Origin: GCA-003244245 sp036378735
GTDB lineage: Bacteria; Actinomycetota; Actinomycetes; Mycobacteriales; Pseudonocardiaceae
Direction: 5' to 3'
DNA: 64,000 bases
NCBI GenBank assembly: GCA_036378735.1
Contig: DASUVX010000144.1
Span: forward strand, 72,380 to 136,379
The notes beneath the pieces are model-generated. The model ran no database searches. It saw only the letters and a program-made list of their open reading frames with translations, and had not been told where the DNA came from. How positions within the stretch are numbered: the stretch's first letter is position 1; each line of letters begins with the position of its first letter. Positions 35,414 to 45,034 of the stretch are shown here, in pieces. A program made the translations under genes and the position numbers.

Positions 35414-36559
35414 ATGCTGGCTCACGTGTCCGAGCCGCGAACCCCGATCCGGATCACCCGTACCCGCCTGGCCGATGGTCGTGCGTTGACCTACTACGAC
35501 GATCGCGAGCCCTATGCATCCGGTGCGGCCACCCGAGCCCTCCACGACCGTCGCGACCTGCTCCCCGAGCAGGCTCAACCCACGATGCGCCGCGACGTGC
35601 TCACCGGTGAGTGGGTCATCCTCGCCCCGCACCGGATGGGCCGCACCCACCTACCCCCGGCGGCACGTTGCCCGCTGTGCCCCAGCCGGCCCGGCGCGGT
35701 GACCGAGATCCCGGCCGACGACTACGACGTGGTGGTGTTCGACAACCGGTTTCCCTCCCTCGTCGCGGCCGGGACTCCGGTGCCGGACTTCGTCGACGGG
35801 GATCCACTGTGGCCGAAGCAGCCCGCAATCGGTCGCAGCGAGGTGGTCTGCTTCACCAGCGCGCACGGCGCCTCGTTCGCCCAGCTCACCCCGCGCCGGG
35901 CCGCGACGGTGATCGAGGCGTGGGCCGACCGTACCCGCGCACTGTCTGCGATGAGCCAGACCAGGCAGGTGTTCTGCTTCGAAAATCGTGGCGCGGAGAT
36001 CGGGGTGACGCTGCACCATCCGCACGGCCAGATCTACGCCTACCCGTTCGTGGCCCCGCGCACCGAGCAGCTGCTGACCCGGGCGGCGGCGCACCGCCAG
36101 AGCACGGGCCACGACCTGCTGTCGGACGTGCTCGCCGCTGAGCTGAGGGCGGGCACCCGGGTGGTGCACCGGGGCGCGGCGTGGACGGCGTATGTGCCCG
36201 CCGCCGCCCGGTGGCCGGTGGAAATGCACCTGTTGCCGCACCGGGCGGTACCGGATCTCGCGGGCCTGGATGACGCAGAGCGCGTGGAACTCGCCACGCT
36301 CTACCCGGCGCTGCTACGGCGGGTGGATGACTTCTTCGCCGACCAGGGCGACCATGGGCCGGTGCCTTATGTCGCGGGCTGGCATCAGGCCCCGATCGGT
36401 GCTGGGCGGGACCTGACCCGGCTGCATCTGCAAGTGTTCTCGGTGCGCCGGGCCGCCGGAAAACTCAAGTACCTCGCCGGGTCGGAGTCCGGGATGGGCG
36501 TCTGGCTCAACGACACGACCCCCGAGCGAATCGCGGGCAGGCTGCGGGAGCTGGCATGA
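35414..36559 (+). CDS. galT: Galactose-1-phosphate uridylyltransferase
   Basis: 381 aa HIT-superfamily enzyme of the Leloir pathway. RDVLTGEWVILAPHR, CPLCPS zinc site, VVFDNRFPSL and HHPHGQIYAYP with the nucleophilic His in HPHGQ are all present, as is LHLQVFSVRR near the end. It exchanges UMP between UDP-glucose and galactose 1-phosphate. ATG 35414 gives the family N-terminus; TTTATC seven bases upstream may be a leaderless -10. Overlaps galK by ATGA. Confidence 0.93.
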   Translation: MLAHVSEPRTPIRITRTRLADGRALTYYDDREPYASGAATRALHDRRDLLPEQAQPTMRRDVLTGEWVILAPHRMGRTHLPPAARCPLCPSRPGAVTEIPADDYDVVVFDNRFPSLVAAGTPVPDFVDGDPLWPKQPAIGRSEVVCFTSAHGASFAQLTPRRAATVIEAWADRTRALSAMSQTRQVFCFENRGAEIGVTLHHPHGQIYAYPFVAPRTEQLLTRAAAHRQSTGHDLLSDVLAAELRAGTRVVHRGAAWTAYVPAAARWPVEMHLLPHRAVPDLAGLDDAERVELATLYPALLRRVDDFFADQGDHGPVPYVAGWHQAPIGAGRDLTRLHLQVFSVRRAAGKLKYLAGSESGMGVWLNDTTPERIAGRLRELA

Positions 36560-37644
36560 CCACCCCGCTGCGGGTCGCGTTCTGTGACGCATTCGGCCGG
36601 GAGCCGCAAGGTCTGTGGGCGGCCCCTGGCCGGCTGAACCTCATCGGTGAGCATGTGGACTACGCAAGCGGGCTGTGCTTACCGCTAGCGCTGCCGCAGC
36701 GCACCGTGGTGGCCGCGGCGACCCGCGACGACGGCCGGTTGCGGCTGCGTTCATGGCACCGGGATGCGCAGCCATGGGACGGTGCGCTCAGCACGGTAGG
36801 TCCCGGTCATCCGCCGGGCTGGGCGGCCTACCCAGCGGGCGTGATGTGGGCGCTCGGTCATCCGGCCGGCGGTGTTGACCTGCTCGTCGGCGAGTCGGTG
36901 CCGGTAGGAGCCGGGCTGGCCTCTTCCGCCGCCCTGGAGTGCGCCGTCGCGCTGGCCGTCGACGAGCTGTGCGGGCTCGGGCTCGCCGCGACCGCCGCGG
37001 GCCGCGCGCGACTCGCCGCGGCGTGCCGCCGCGCCGAAAACGAGATCGTCGGCGCGCCGACTGGGGGGATGGACCAACTCGCCGCACTGTGCTGCACCGC
37101 GGAGCATGCGTTGCTGCTGGACTGCCGCAGTCAGACGATGCGCCAGCTGCCGCTGGAGCTCGCCGCCGCGGGACTGAACCTGCTCGTGGTCGACACCGGG
37201 GCAGCGCACCGGAATGTCGACGGCCAATATGCCGAGCGCCGGCGCAGCGCCGAGTTGGCCGCGGCCGCACTGGGCGTCGCCACCTTGCGGGAAGCCCCGC
37301 AGCACCTCGTGGAGCAGATCGCCGATCCGTTGCTGCGCAGGCGCGCACGACATGTGGTCAGCGAGATCGCCCGGGTGCAGACCGCCGTGGCGTTGCTGGA
37401 ATCCGGCCGGATAGCCGAGATCGGGCCGCTGCTGAACGCTTCGCACACCTCGTTGCGAGACGACCTGGAAGTCTCCAGCCGAGAGCTGGACTGCGTGGTC
37501 GACGCTGCCCTCGCGGCGGGGGCCCTGGGTGCGCGGATGACCGGCGGCGGGTTCGGTGGCTCGGCTCTGGTCCTGGTCGAGCAGACCGCCACCGCGGCGG
37601 TGACCCGCGCCATCGCCGGTTATAACTGCGTAGCAGTGTTATAG
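36556..37644 (+). CDS. galK: Galactokinase
   Basis: 362 aa GHMP kinase. GRLNLIGEHVDYASG is the galactokinase signature, VGAGLASSAALE the ATP-binding motif, GGMDQLAALC the third conserved region, and MTGGGFGGSALVLV motif 3. Phosphorylates galactose at C1. ATG 36556 overlaps the galT stop, so the pair is translated together. The TAG stop is inside a small hairpin, ACTGC-GTA-GCAGT (37625-37637) just before it. Confidence 0.94.
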   Translation: MTTPLRVAFCDAFGREPQGLWAAPGRLNLIGEHVDYASGLCLPLALPQRTVVAAATRDDGRLRLRSWHRDAQPWDGALSTVGPGHPPGWAAYPAGVMWALGHPAGGVDLLVGESVPVGAGLASSAALECAVALAVDELCGLGLAATAAGRARLAAACRRAENEIVGAPTGGMDQLAALCCTAEHALLLDCRSQTMRQLPLELAAAGLNLLVVDTGAAHRNVDGQYAERRRSAELAAAALGVATLREAPQHLVEQIADPLLRRRARHVVSEIARVQTAVALLESGRIAEIGPLLNASHTSLRDDLEVSSRELDCVVDAALAAGALGARMTGGGFGGSALVLVEQTATAAVTRAIAGYNCVAVL

Positions 37645-37698
37645 CACCGAATGGTTATCGCACGGGATGCCACTCACGAGCGCACGTGAGAGCTCACG
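37625..37698. terminator. Palindromes between convergent galK and gcvT
   Basis: ACTGC-GTA-GCAGT (37625-37637) overlaps the galK 3' end. CTCACG-n6-CGTGAG (37673-37690) covers the gcvT stop codon, and CGTGAG-AG-CTCACG (37685-37698) overlaps it inside the last gcvT codons. The latter two are alternative stems. Likely termination signals for both transcripts; neither has a U-run. Confidence 0.55.
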
Positions 37699-38780
37699 AA
37701 CGGAGGTTTGACGACCTCGCAGGGCAACGGCCGGCCACGGACGTCGACCTCGACGCCTGAGCCGGTGCGGACCGTGCGGTCCAGCAGCGCCAGCGCGATA
37801 CCGGTGCGCAGCGTCGGGGAAAAAGTCCCCGAGGTGGTCTCCCCCAGGAGCCCACCAGCCGCAGACCGTACCGCCATGTGTGGCCGCGGCACCCCACGCA
37901 TGGTGGCGCGCAGCCCGCGCAGCCGCCGCGATGGACCGCTGTCACGTTCGGCGAGCAGCGCCTCCCGTCCCCAGAAGCCCGGCTTGTCCCAGCCGACCGC
38001 CCAGGACAGACCACCTTGCAGCGGGGTGATGTCCGGACTGATGTCCTGGCCGTGCAAGGGGTAACCCATCTCGGTGCGCAAGGTATCCCGGGCGCCGAGC
38101 CCGCACGCCCGGCCGCCGAGCCGATCCGCGGCGCCAAGCAGCGCCTCCCACAGAACCGGCGCGTAGTCGCAGGCCGGGAACAGTTCGTAGCCGCGCTCGC
38201 CGGTGTAGCCGGTACGACCTATCCGCACCGGCGCGCCGGCATGCTCGGCATCGACGAAGCTGAGGTAGTCCAGACCGGCCACTGCCAGTCCCACAGCGTC
38301 GAGTAGCTCGGCGGAGCGGGGTCCCTGCACGGCGAGCACCGCGTACTGATCATGCACGTCGGTCACTGTGATCGTCGGCGGCGCCGCAGCCACCAGCCGG
38401 CCCGCGACCGCCGCCGCATTTGCTGCATTCGGTACGCAGAACACCTCGTCGACACCGACGACGTAGGCGATCAGATCGTCCACCACCCCGCCGTCTTCGG
38501 TGCAACACAGGGTGTACTGGACCTGTCCTGGTTCGATTTTGGCCAGATCAGCGGTGAAGCATGAGTTGACGAAGTCCGCTGCCCCTGGGCCAGCGATGAC
38601 GACCTTGCCGAGATGCGAGACGTCGAACACCCCGACTGCTTCGCGCACCGCGGTGTGTTCTGCGACGACACCCCCGCCGGGATAGCTGATCGGCATTTCC
38701 CACCCGCCGAACGCACCCAGGGTGGCGCCGGCCTGAACGTGTGCGGCGTGCAGGGGTCCGCGGTGCAGGACGGGACTCAC
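37674..38780 (-). CDS. gcvT: Glycine cleavage system T protein
   Basis: 368 aa aminomethyltransferase that transfers the aminomethyl carbon from lipoylated H protein to tetrahydrofolate. GAFGGWEMPISYPGG, FDVSHLGKV with the catalytic Asp region, RTGYTGERGYEL and LRTEMGYPLHGQDI are typical. The GTG 38780 start leaves 84 nt to divergent pepB. No other gcv gene is here. Its C-terminus SSHVRS is encoded by palindromic DNA. Confidence 0.94.
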   Translation of the reverse strand: MSPVLHRGPLHAAHVQAGATLGAFGGWEMPISYPGGGVVAEHTAVREAVGVFDVSHLGKVVIAGPGAADFVNSCFTADLAKIEPGQVQYTLCCTEDGGVVDDLIAYVVGVDEVFCVPNAANAAAVAGRLVAAAPPTITVTDVHDQYAVLAVQGPRSAELLDAVGLAVAGLDYLSFVDAEHAGAPVRIGRTGYTGERGYELFPACDYAPVLWEALLGAADRLGGRACGLGARDTLRTEMGYPLHGQDISPDITPLQGGLSWAVGWDKPGFWGREALLAERDSGPSRRLRGLRATMRGVPRPHMAVRSAAGGLLGETTSGTFSPTLRTGIALALLDRTVRTGSGVEVDVRGRPLPCEVVKPPFVSSHVRS

Positions 38781-38864
38781 GGTTATGGAACGCTACCTTT
38801 CAGGGCAGTTCTCACTGCATCCGCCCAACGTATCCCGATCCGCCAGATCAGCGAGGAGATCACC

Positions 38865-40352
38865 GTGACCACCCCGACGCTGCGCCTCACCGATGCCTCG
38901 GTGGCCACCGCGACCGTCGATGCCCTCGTGGTGGGGACCGTGTGCGGCGAAGGAGGTCCGCAGCTTCTTCCGGGTAACGAGGAGGTCGACGCAGCGTTCG
39001 ACGGAGCGCTCACCGACCTGCTGGTGGTGCTTGGCGCAAAAGGCAAAGCCGACGAGGTGATCAAGGTGCCCACCCGTGGAGCCATCAGTGCTCCGCTGCT
39101 GGTGGCCACTGGGCTGGGCGAGCTCGACGGCCAACCCAGCAACGAGCAGGTACGCCGCGCCGCTGGGGCCGCCTCCCGGGCGCTGTCAGGCACCAGTCGA
39201 GCGATCACGACGCTGTCCCGGATCGACCTGGCCGCCGCTGCGGAAGGCGCTGCACTGGGTTGCTACGCCTTCACCGAATACCGTTCCCGCAACGGTGACC
39301 GGCCGCTGGCACAAATGGATCTGTCGGTGCCCTCGGCCCGCGACGCAGCGGCGAACCAGAGCCTCGCCAGGGCTGCTGTGATAGCCGAGTCGGTGGTGGC
39401 CGCACGCGACCTGGTGAACACCCCACCCAATGACCTGTATCCCGCCTCATTCGCTGATCGCGCGGTGAGCCTTGCCGAGGCCGCCGGGCTACACACCGAG
39501 GTACTCGACGAGAAAGACCTGCTACGCGAGGGTTACGGCGGCATCCTCGGCGTCGGCGGGGGATCATCACGCCCGCCACGGCTGGTCCGGCTGCATCACG
39601 CTCCCGCCGCGCCGAAGGCGAAGGTAGCGCTGGTCGGTAAGGGAATCACCTTCGACACCGGCGGCATCTCGATCAAGCCCGCGGCGAAGATGGAAGAGAT
39701 GACCATGGACATGGCGGGCGCGGCCGCGGTCGTCGTGACCACCGTGCTGGCCGCCCGGCTGGAGCTGCCGGTCGAGGTGATCGCCACCGTGCCGATGGCC
39801 GAGAACATGCCCTCGGCCACCGCTTACCGGCCCGGCGATGTCCTGACGATGTACGGCGGAACCACCGTGGAGGTCATCAATACCGACGCCGAGGGACGGC
39901 TGATCCTCGCTGACGCACTGGTCCGCGCGGCGCAGGACGGTCCGGACTATCTCATCGACACCGCCACACTGACTGGTGCCCAGATCGTTGCGCTGGGCAA
40001 ACGAACCCCGGGCATCATGGGCACTCCGGAGTTCCGCGACCGGGTCACCGCGATCTCCCAGCAGGTCGGGGAGAACGGGTGGGCGATGCCGCTGCCCGAG
40101 CACCTGCGGTCCGATCTGGACTCCAAGCTCGCTGACATCGCCAACGTGGCAGAACACCGCTGGGGTGGCATGCTCGCCGCCGGGGTGTTCCTATCCGAGT
40201 TCGTGCCCGACGGCATCCCCTGGGCGCACCTGGACATCGCGGGGCCCGCCTACAACACCGGCTCACCATGGGGATATACCGGCAAGGGCGGCACCGGGGT
40301 ACCGGTACGCACCCTGGCCGCAGTCCTCGCCGACATCGCCGAACGCGGTTGA
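38865..40352 (+). CDS. pepB: Leucyl (cytosol) aminopeptidase, M17
   Basis: 495 aa M17 peptidase. VGKGITFDTGGISIKP and NTDAEGRLILADAL hold the two-metal ligands (Lys, Asp, Asp, Glu); the catalytic Arg is in the same NTDAEGR motif. N-terminal domain about 1-170 is the usual variable macro-like domain. Hydrolyses N-terminal residues of peptides in the cytoplasm as a hexamer. GTG 38865 follows GAGGAGA by 5 nt; longer frames upstream are not conserved. Confidence 0.94.
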   Translation: MTTPTLRLTDASVATATVDALVVGTVCGEGGPQLLPGNEEVDAAFDGALTDLLVVLGAKGKADEVIKVPTRGAISAPLLVATGLGELDGQPSNEQVRRAAGAASRALSGTSRAITTLSRIDLAAAAEGAALGCYAFTEYRSRNGDRPLAQMDLSVPSARDAAANQSLARAAVIAESVVAARDLVNTPPNDLYPASFADRAVSLAEAAGLHTEVLDEKDLLREGYGGILGVGGGSSRPPRLVRLHHAPAAPKAKVALVGKGITFDTGGISIKPAAKMEEMTMDMAGAAAVVVTTVLAARLELPVEVIATVPMAENMPSATAYRPGDVLTMYGGTTVEVINTDAEGRLILADALVRAAQDGPDYLIDTATLTGAQIVALGKRTPGIMGTPEFRDRVTAISQQVGENGWAMPLPEHLRSDLDSKLADIANVAEHRWGGMLAAGVFLSEFVPDGIPWAHLDIAGPAYNTGSPWGYTGKGGTGVPVRTLAAVLADIAERG

Positions 40353-40356
40353 GGCA

Positions 40357-40683
40357 CTACTCGCGCTCGCGCTCGCGCTGGCGAGCGGTGTAGTCGCGCA
40401 TCCGCTGCGGGTATCCGACAAGGGCGACATCATAGATCGGGATCCTCAGCCGCTTGGCCAGCCGCTGCGCACCATGCGCACCATCGACCCGCCGCCGGGT
40501 CCACTCACCATCGTGGGCGACCAGCACGACGGTGGTCTCCGTGACCATGGTGCGGGGCTCGACGAACGCTTCCACTCCGCGCCGCACCGCCGCCCACTGC
40601 TCGAGATGGTCGAGGTCGGCGCTGGAGGCGGCGCGCGTGCTCCCGGCCCGCTGCCTACCCAGGAGCCGATCAAACAGACCCAA
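40357..40683 (-). CDS. Conserved hypothetical actinobacterial protein
   Basis: 108 aa. LGLFDRLLGRQ at the start, then HLEQWAAVRRGVEAFVEPRTMVTETTVVLVAHDGEWTRRRV-type core and RIPIYDVALVGYPQRMRDY, the most conserved part. A short globular protein found widely in Mycobacteriales with no known function. TTG 40683 is chosen because GCAGGAGGTG precedes it by 5-8 nt, although the frame continues to 40731. The C-terminal RQRERERE is encoded by a GCGCTC repeat. Confidence 0.78.
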   Translation of the reverse strand: MGLFDRLLGRQRAGSTRAASSADLDHLEQWAAVRRGVEAFVEPRTMVTETTVVLVAHDGEWTRRRVDGAHGAQRLAKRLRIPIYDVALVGYPQRMRDYTARQRERERE

Positions 40684-40889
40684 CGAGGCACCTCCTGCGC
40701 CGGCGATCCTTCGGCGATCACGCCAGCTCAATGCACTTGCCGGCGCAACCAGTCCGCAATGCGGTGCGATCTCGCCCAGGTCGCAGACGTCCGCGGCGTG
40801 GTGACAAGATGGCGGTGGCGCCCGCGGCGCTGGGCCGCATTCCCATGTCCGAGTGCCACGTTACCGACGTCTGCTTGAGGAGCGTCTCA

Positions 40890-42293
40890 GTGCCAGACAC
40901 CTCAGTGATCAACCCACCGTCAACCCAGGAGACACCCGCCGACCTGGTGGTTCTCGGCGGCGGCTCGGGCGGTTACGCGTGCGCGCTGCGTGCTGCGCAA
41001 CTGGGTTTGACCGTCGTGCTGGTGGAGAAGGACAAGCTCGGCGGCACCTGCCTGCACCGCGGCTGCATTCCCACCAAGGCGCTGCTGCAAGCCGCCGAGG
41101 TGGCTGACGCCGCTCGCCACGGTCACCAGTTCGGGGTCAAGACCGCGCTTGAGGGCATCGACATGGGAGGCGTCAACAAGTACAAGGACGGCGTCGTCGC
41201 CAAGATGTACAAGGGCCTGCAAGGGCTGGTGTCCTCCCGAGGGATCAACTACGTCGAGGGCACCGGACAGTTCATCGCGCCCAACGCCGTCGACGTCGAC
41301 GGGCAGCGCTACATCGGGCGCAACGTCGTGCTGGCCACCGGCTCCTACGCCAGGTCCCTGCCCGGTCTGGAGATCGGCGGCCGGATCATCACCAGCGATC
41401 AGGCGTTGAACCTTGACTACCTACCCGACCGCGTGGTGGTGCTGGGCGGCGGGGTGATCGGCGTCGAGTTCGCCAGCGTGTGGCGCTCCTTCGGCTCCGA
41501 GGTCACCGTAGTGGAGGCACTGCCCAGGCTCGTGCCAGCAGAGGACGACTTCTGCTCCAAGCAGCTGGAGCGGGCATTCCGCCGGCGCGGAATCATGTTC
41601 AAGACCGCTGCAAGGCTCACCGGCGCAAGCCAGACCGAAGCCGGGGTCACGGTAAGCCTTGAGTCCGGGGAACAGCTCGAGGCCGACCTGCTGCTGGTTG
41701 CCGTCGGCCGGGGACCCAACACCGCCGAGGCCGGATATGCCGAGGCCGGGGTGCGGATGGAACGCGGATTTGTGCTCACCGACGATCGCTTGCAAACCAA
41801 CCTTGCCGGGGTGTACGCGCTGGGAGACATCGTGCCCGGGTTCCAGCTCGCCCACCGAGGGTTCGCCCAGGGCATCTTCCTCGCCGAGGAGATCGCCGGA
41901 CGCAAGCCCAGCATGATTGATGAGGACGGCATCCCGCGGGTGACGTACTGCGAGCCACAGGTGGCCTCGGTCGGGCTCACCGAGGCGCAGGCCAGGCAGC
42001 GTCACGGCGAAATCGAGACGATGACCTATGACCTGGCCGGTAACGGCAAGAGCGTCATCCTGCAGACCCGAGGCGCGATCAAGCTGGTGCGCGCTAAGAA
42101 CGGTCCGGTGCTCGGAGTGCACATGGTCGGCGACCGCGTCGGCGAGCTGGTCGGCGAGGCCCAGCTGATCGTCAACTGGGATGCTTACCCAGACGACGTG
42201 GCGGCGCTGGTGCACGCCCACCCGACACAGACCGAGGCGCTTGGCGAAGCCCACCTCGCCCTGGCGGGTAAGCCACTGCACGCGCACGGCTGA
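40890..42293 (+). CDS. lpdA: Dihydrolipoyl dehydrogenase (E3)
   Basis: 467 aa flavoprotein disulfide reductase. VVLGGGSGGYACALRAAQ binds FAD, GGTCLHRGCIPTKALL has the redox Cys pair (CxxxxC), VVVLGGGVIGVEFASV binds NAD and HAHPTQTEALGEAH the catalytic His-Glu pair. Reoxidises dihydrolipoyl groups of the E2 encoded next door. GTG 40890 follows GAGGAG; the frame extends to 40731 without conservation. In M. tuberculosis the main lpd gene is elsewhere, so this lpd-sucB pairing differs. Confidence 0.95.
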   Translation: MPDTSVINPPSTQETPADLVVLGGGSGGYACALRAAQLGLTVVLVEKDKLGGTCLHRGCIPTKALLQAAEVADAARHGHQFGVKTALEGIDMGGVNKYKDGVVAKMYKGLQGLVSSRGINYVEGTGQFIAPNAVDVDGQRYIGRNVVLATGSYARSLPGLEIGGRIITSDQALNLDYLPDRVVVLGGGVIGVEFASVWRSFGSEVTVVEALPRLVPAEDDFCSKQLERAFRRRGIMFKTAARLTGASQTEAGVTVSLESGEQLEADLLLVAVGRGPNTAEAGYAEAGVRMERGFVLTDDRLQTNLAGVYALGDIVPGFQLAHRGFAQGIFLAEEIAGRKPSMIDEDGIPRVTYCEPQVASVGLTEAQARQRHGEIETMTYDLAGNGKSVILQTRGAIKLVRAKNGPVLGVHMVGDRVGELVGEAQLIVNWDAYPDDVAALVHAHPTQTEALGEAHLALAGKPLHAHG

Positions 42294-42360
42294 ACGACTG
42301 CGGCGCAGCCGACAACCAGCGCCCACAAGGACGGAAAGACGACGAGAGTCGAGGCAACAG

Positions 42361-44058
42361 ATGGCGTACTCCGTGGCGATGCCCGCGCTCGGCGAGAGTG
42401 TCACCGAGGGAACGGTGACGCGCTGGCTCAAACACGAAGGTGAGACCGTCGAGGTCGACGAACCGTTGGTGGAAGTATCCACCGACAAGGTTGATACCGA
42501 GATCCCCTCGCCTGCAGCCGGCGTGCTCGAGCGCATCGTGGTGCCCGAGGACGAAACCGTCGAGGTCGGCGCTGAACTCGCCGTGATCGGTGACGCCTCT
42601 GATCCTTCCGCACGCCCTCACACCACGCCCCGTCACGCCGCGCCCACTCCCACCAGTCCCACTGAGGTCGGCGACGGCCGGTCGGCGCAACCTGTGCAGC
42701 GGCCGGCGCCCCCGCCGGCCCCGGCGGCCGCGGACTCCAGAAAGCTGGTGACGATGCCGGCGCTCGGTGAGAGCGTCACCGAGGGGACCGTGACTCGATG
42801 GCTCAAGCAGGTCGGTGACACCATCGAGGTGGACGAGCCGCTTGTGGAGGTATCCACCGACAAGGTCGACACGGAGATCCCCTCTCCGGTGGCGGGCACG
42901 GTGCTGGAGATCGTGGTAGCGCAGGACGAGACGGTCGCTGTCGGCGCCACTCTCGCCGCCGTCGGTGATCGTGAGGCCGGGCCGTTACCAGCACCTACGG
43001 ATCAGTCTGAGCAATCCGTCCAGCCTCGCCAACCTGCGCCGCCCGAGCGGGAACCGGTATCCGAGAGCAATGAGGACCACAGCGGCGCACCATACGTGAC
43101 GCCTTTGGTGCGCAAACTCGCGATCGAGCACGGAATTGACCTGTCGACGGTCCAGGGCACCGGGGTCGGTGGCCGGATCCGCAAGCAGGACGTGCTCGCC
43201 GCCGTCAACGCACCCGAGCCCGAACCAGTGCCCGAACCGGAGCCCGCGCCAGCACCGAGCATGGCGCAGCCGCAGCCGCCATCCACCACGGCAACGCCGG
43301 GGACCATGCCATCGGCGGTGGTGCCGGAACTGCGGGGTAGGACCGAGAAGATGTCGCGGATGCGCAGCGTCATCGCCAAGCGGATGGTGGAGTCGCTCCA
43401 GGTCTCTGCGCAGCTGACCACCGTGGTGGAGGCAGACATCACGCGGCTCGCACGGCTGCGTGACCGGATCAAGCGGGACTTCGAGGCCCGCGAGGGTGTC
43501 AAGCTGTCATTGCTGCCGTTTTTCGCCCAAGCCACGGTCGAGGCGCTCAAACAGCACCCCAAGGTGAACGCGTCGATCGACACCGACAAGGGCGAAATCA
43601 CCTACCACAACGCGGAACATGTGGGCATTGCCGTGGACACCGAGCGTGGTTTGCTCGTCCCGGTGATCCACGATGCGGGCGATCTGAGCATCGCCGGACT
43701 GGCACGCCGGATCGCCGACCTTGCGGCACGGACCAGGACCAACAAGATCACCCCGGACGAGATGAGCGGCGGCACCTTCACCTTGAGCAACACCGGCTCC
43801 CGAGGCGCGCTGTTCGATACCCCGATCATCCTGCAACCGCAGGTCGGGATACTCGGCACCGGCAGCGTGGTCAAGCGACCGGTGGTGCTCTCCGGCGACT
43901 CCGACGACGAGGGTGACACCATCGCGATTCGCTCGATCATCTACCTGGCTCTGTCCTACGACCACCGGCTGGTTGACGGGGCCGACGCCGCACGTTTCCT
44001 CAACACTGTCAAACAACGCTTGACCGACGGCGCCTTCGAGGCCGGCCTCGGGATGTAG
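42361..44058 (+). CDS. sucB: Dihydrolipoamide acyltransferase (E2), two lipoyl domains
   Basis: 565 aa. Two lipoyl domains (about 1-77 and 126-202) with near-identical STDKVDTEIPSP motifs and lipoylated K43 and K168, Pro/Glu-rich linkers, a peripheral subunit-binding domain near 240-280 (YVTPLVRKLAIEHGIDL) and the C-terminal catalytic domain ending SYDHRLVDGADAARF with the HxxxD active site. Homolog of M. tuberculosis Rv2215, the E2 shared by pyruvate dehydrogenase and the antioxidant pathway. Lies 67 nt after lpdA, before lipB and lipA that make its cofactor. Confidence 0.95.
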   Translation: MAYSVAMPALGESVTEGTVTRWLKHEGETVEVDEPLVEVSTDKVDTEIPSPAAGVLERIVVPEDETVEVGAELAVIGDASDPSARPHTTPRHAAPTPTSPTEVGDGRSAQPVQRPAPPPAPAAADSRKLVTMPALGESVTEGTVTRWLKQVGDTIEVDEPLVEVSTDKVDTEIPSPVAGTVLEIVVAQDETVAVGATLAAVGDREAGPLPAPTDQSEQSVQPRQPAPPEREPVSESNEDHSGAPYVTPLVRKLAIEHGIDLSTVQGTGVGGRIRKQDVLAAVNAPEPEPVPEPEPAPAPSMAQPQPPSTTATPGTMPSAVVPELRGRTEKMSRMRSVIAKRMVESLQVSAQLTTVVEADITRLARLRDRIKRDFEAREGVKLSLLPFFAQATVEALKQHPKVNASIDTDKGEITYHNAEHVGIAVDTERGLLVPVIHDAGDLSIAGLARRIADLAARTRTNKITPDEMSGGTFTLSNTGSRGALFDTPIILQPQVGILGTGSVVKRPVVLSGDSDDEGDTIAIRSIIYLALSYDHRLVDGADAARFLNTVKQRLTDGAFEAGLGM

Positions 44059-44143
44059 GTCACCAACTCGGCCGTCAGGCATGATCACGCTTTGCCACCA
44101 ACCTGGGTAGCGACACCTGCTGAAGACCCGGGAGGATCTCTCC

Positions 44144-45034
44144 ATGCGCGTCGTGATCGCGGGGTCATCAGGCCTCATCGGCACTACGCTGGTAGCGCAG
44201 CTACGCCAGGCAGGCCATGACGTACTGCGGCTGGTGCGCAGGCCTGCCCGCGCCCCGGACGAGAGGGCCTGGGACCCGCCGGCGGCGACCATGGACGCCG
44301 GGACCCTTGACGGCGTCGACGCCGTGGTGAACCTGTGCGGCTCGCCGATGGGTGACCGGCGGTGGTCCGGAGAGGTCAAACAGGCCATCCGCGATAGCCG
44401 CATCGTCCCCACCGAAGTACTCGCTGCCGCGGTCGCCGAGCACCGGGTTCCGGTGCTCGTCAACGCCTCCGGGGTGGGCTACTACGGCGACACCGGTGAC
44501 CGCCAGGTCGATGAGAGCGCGCCCCTGGGTTCGGGATTCATCGCACAGGTCTGCCGTGACTGGGAGAACGCGACGGCGGCCGCCGAACGCGCCGGGGCTC
44601 GGGTGGTGCGGGCCCGCACCGGTCTGGTGATCTCCCCGTCCGGCGGGCTGATGGGCCAGCTCAAGCCACTGTTCGCGGTCGGGTTGGGCGGTCGGCTGGG
44701 CAGCGGGCGGCAGTACATGCCGTGGATCTCACTGGATGACGAGGCGGGTGCGATCCGCTTCGCGGTGGAAAACGACGAGCTGGCCGGACCGGTCAATCTC
44801 AGCGGGCCGGATCCAGTGACCAATGCCGAGTTCACCAGGACCCTGGGCGAGGCGATGCACCGGCCAGCGCCGTTGGTGGTACCGGGCTTCGCGCTGCGCC
44901 TGCTTCGGGGCGCTGAACTCGTCGACGAGATGGCGTTGACCGGGCAGCGAGCAGTGCCTGCGGTGCTGAGCAAGTACGGCTACCCCTTCCAGCACCCCAC
45001 GTTGCCCGCAGCGCTGGCCGCGGCGCTGGAGTGA
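44144..45034 (+). CDS. TIGR01777-type NAD-dependent epimerase-like protein (Rv2216-type)
   Basis: 296 aa extended SDR fold: VVIAGSSGLIGTTLVAQLRQAGHDV is the nucleotide-binding GxxGxxG, followed by NLCGSPMGDRRW, NASGVGYYGDTG and the C-terminal DUF1731 region (MALTGQRAVPAVLSKYGYPF). Family members are annotated as cell-division-linked (SulA-like) but activity is not established. ATG 44144 follows GGGAGGATC. It overlaps lipB by GTGA. Confidence 0.9.
   Translation: MRVVIAGSSGLIGTTLVAQLRQAGHDVLRLVRRPARAPDERAWDPPAATMDAGTLDGVDAVVNLCGSPMGDRRWSGEVKQAIRDSRIVPTEVLAAAVAEHRVPVLVNASGVGYYGDTGDRQVDESAPLGSGFIAQVCRDWENATAAAERAGARVVRARTGLVISPSGGLMGQLKPLFAVGLGGRLGSGRQYMPWISLDDEAGAIRFAVENDELAGPVNLSGPDPVTNAEFTRTLGEAMHRPAPLVVPGFALRLLRGAELVDEMALTGQRAVPAVLSKYGYPFQHPTLPAALAAALE

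Noticed and set aside
36556..37644. galK as a different GHMP kinase (for example mevalonate kinase)
   Set aside because: The GRLNLIGEHVDY signature and coupling to galT are specific to galactokinase.
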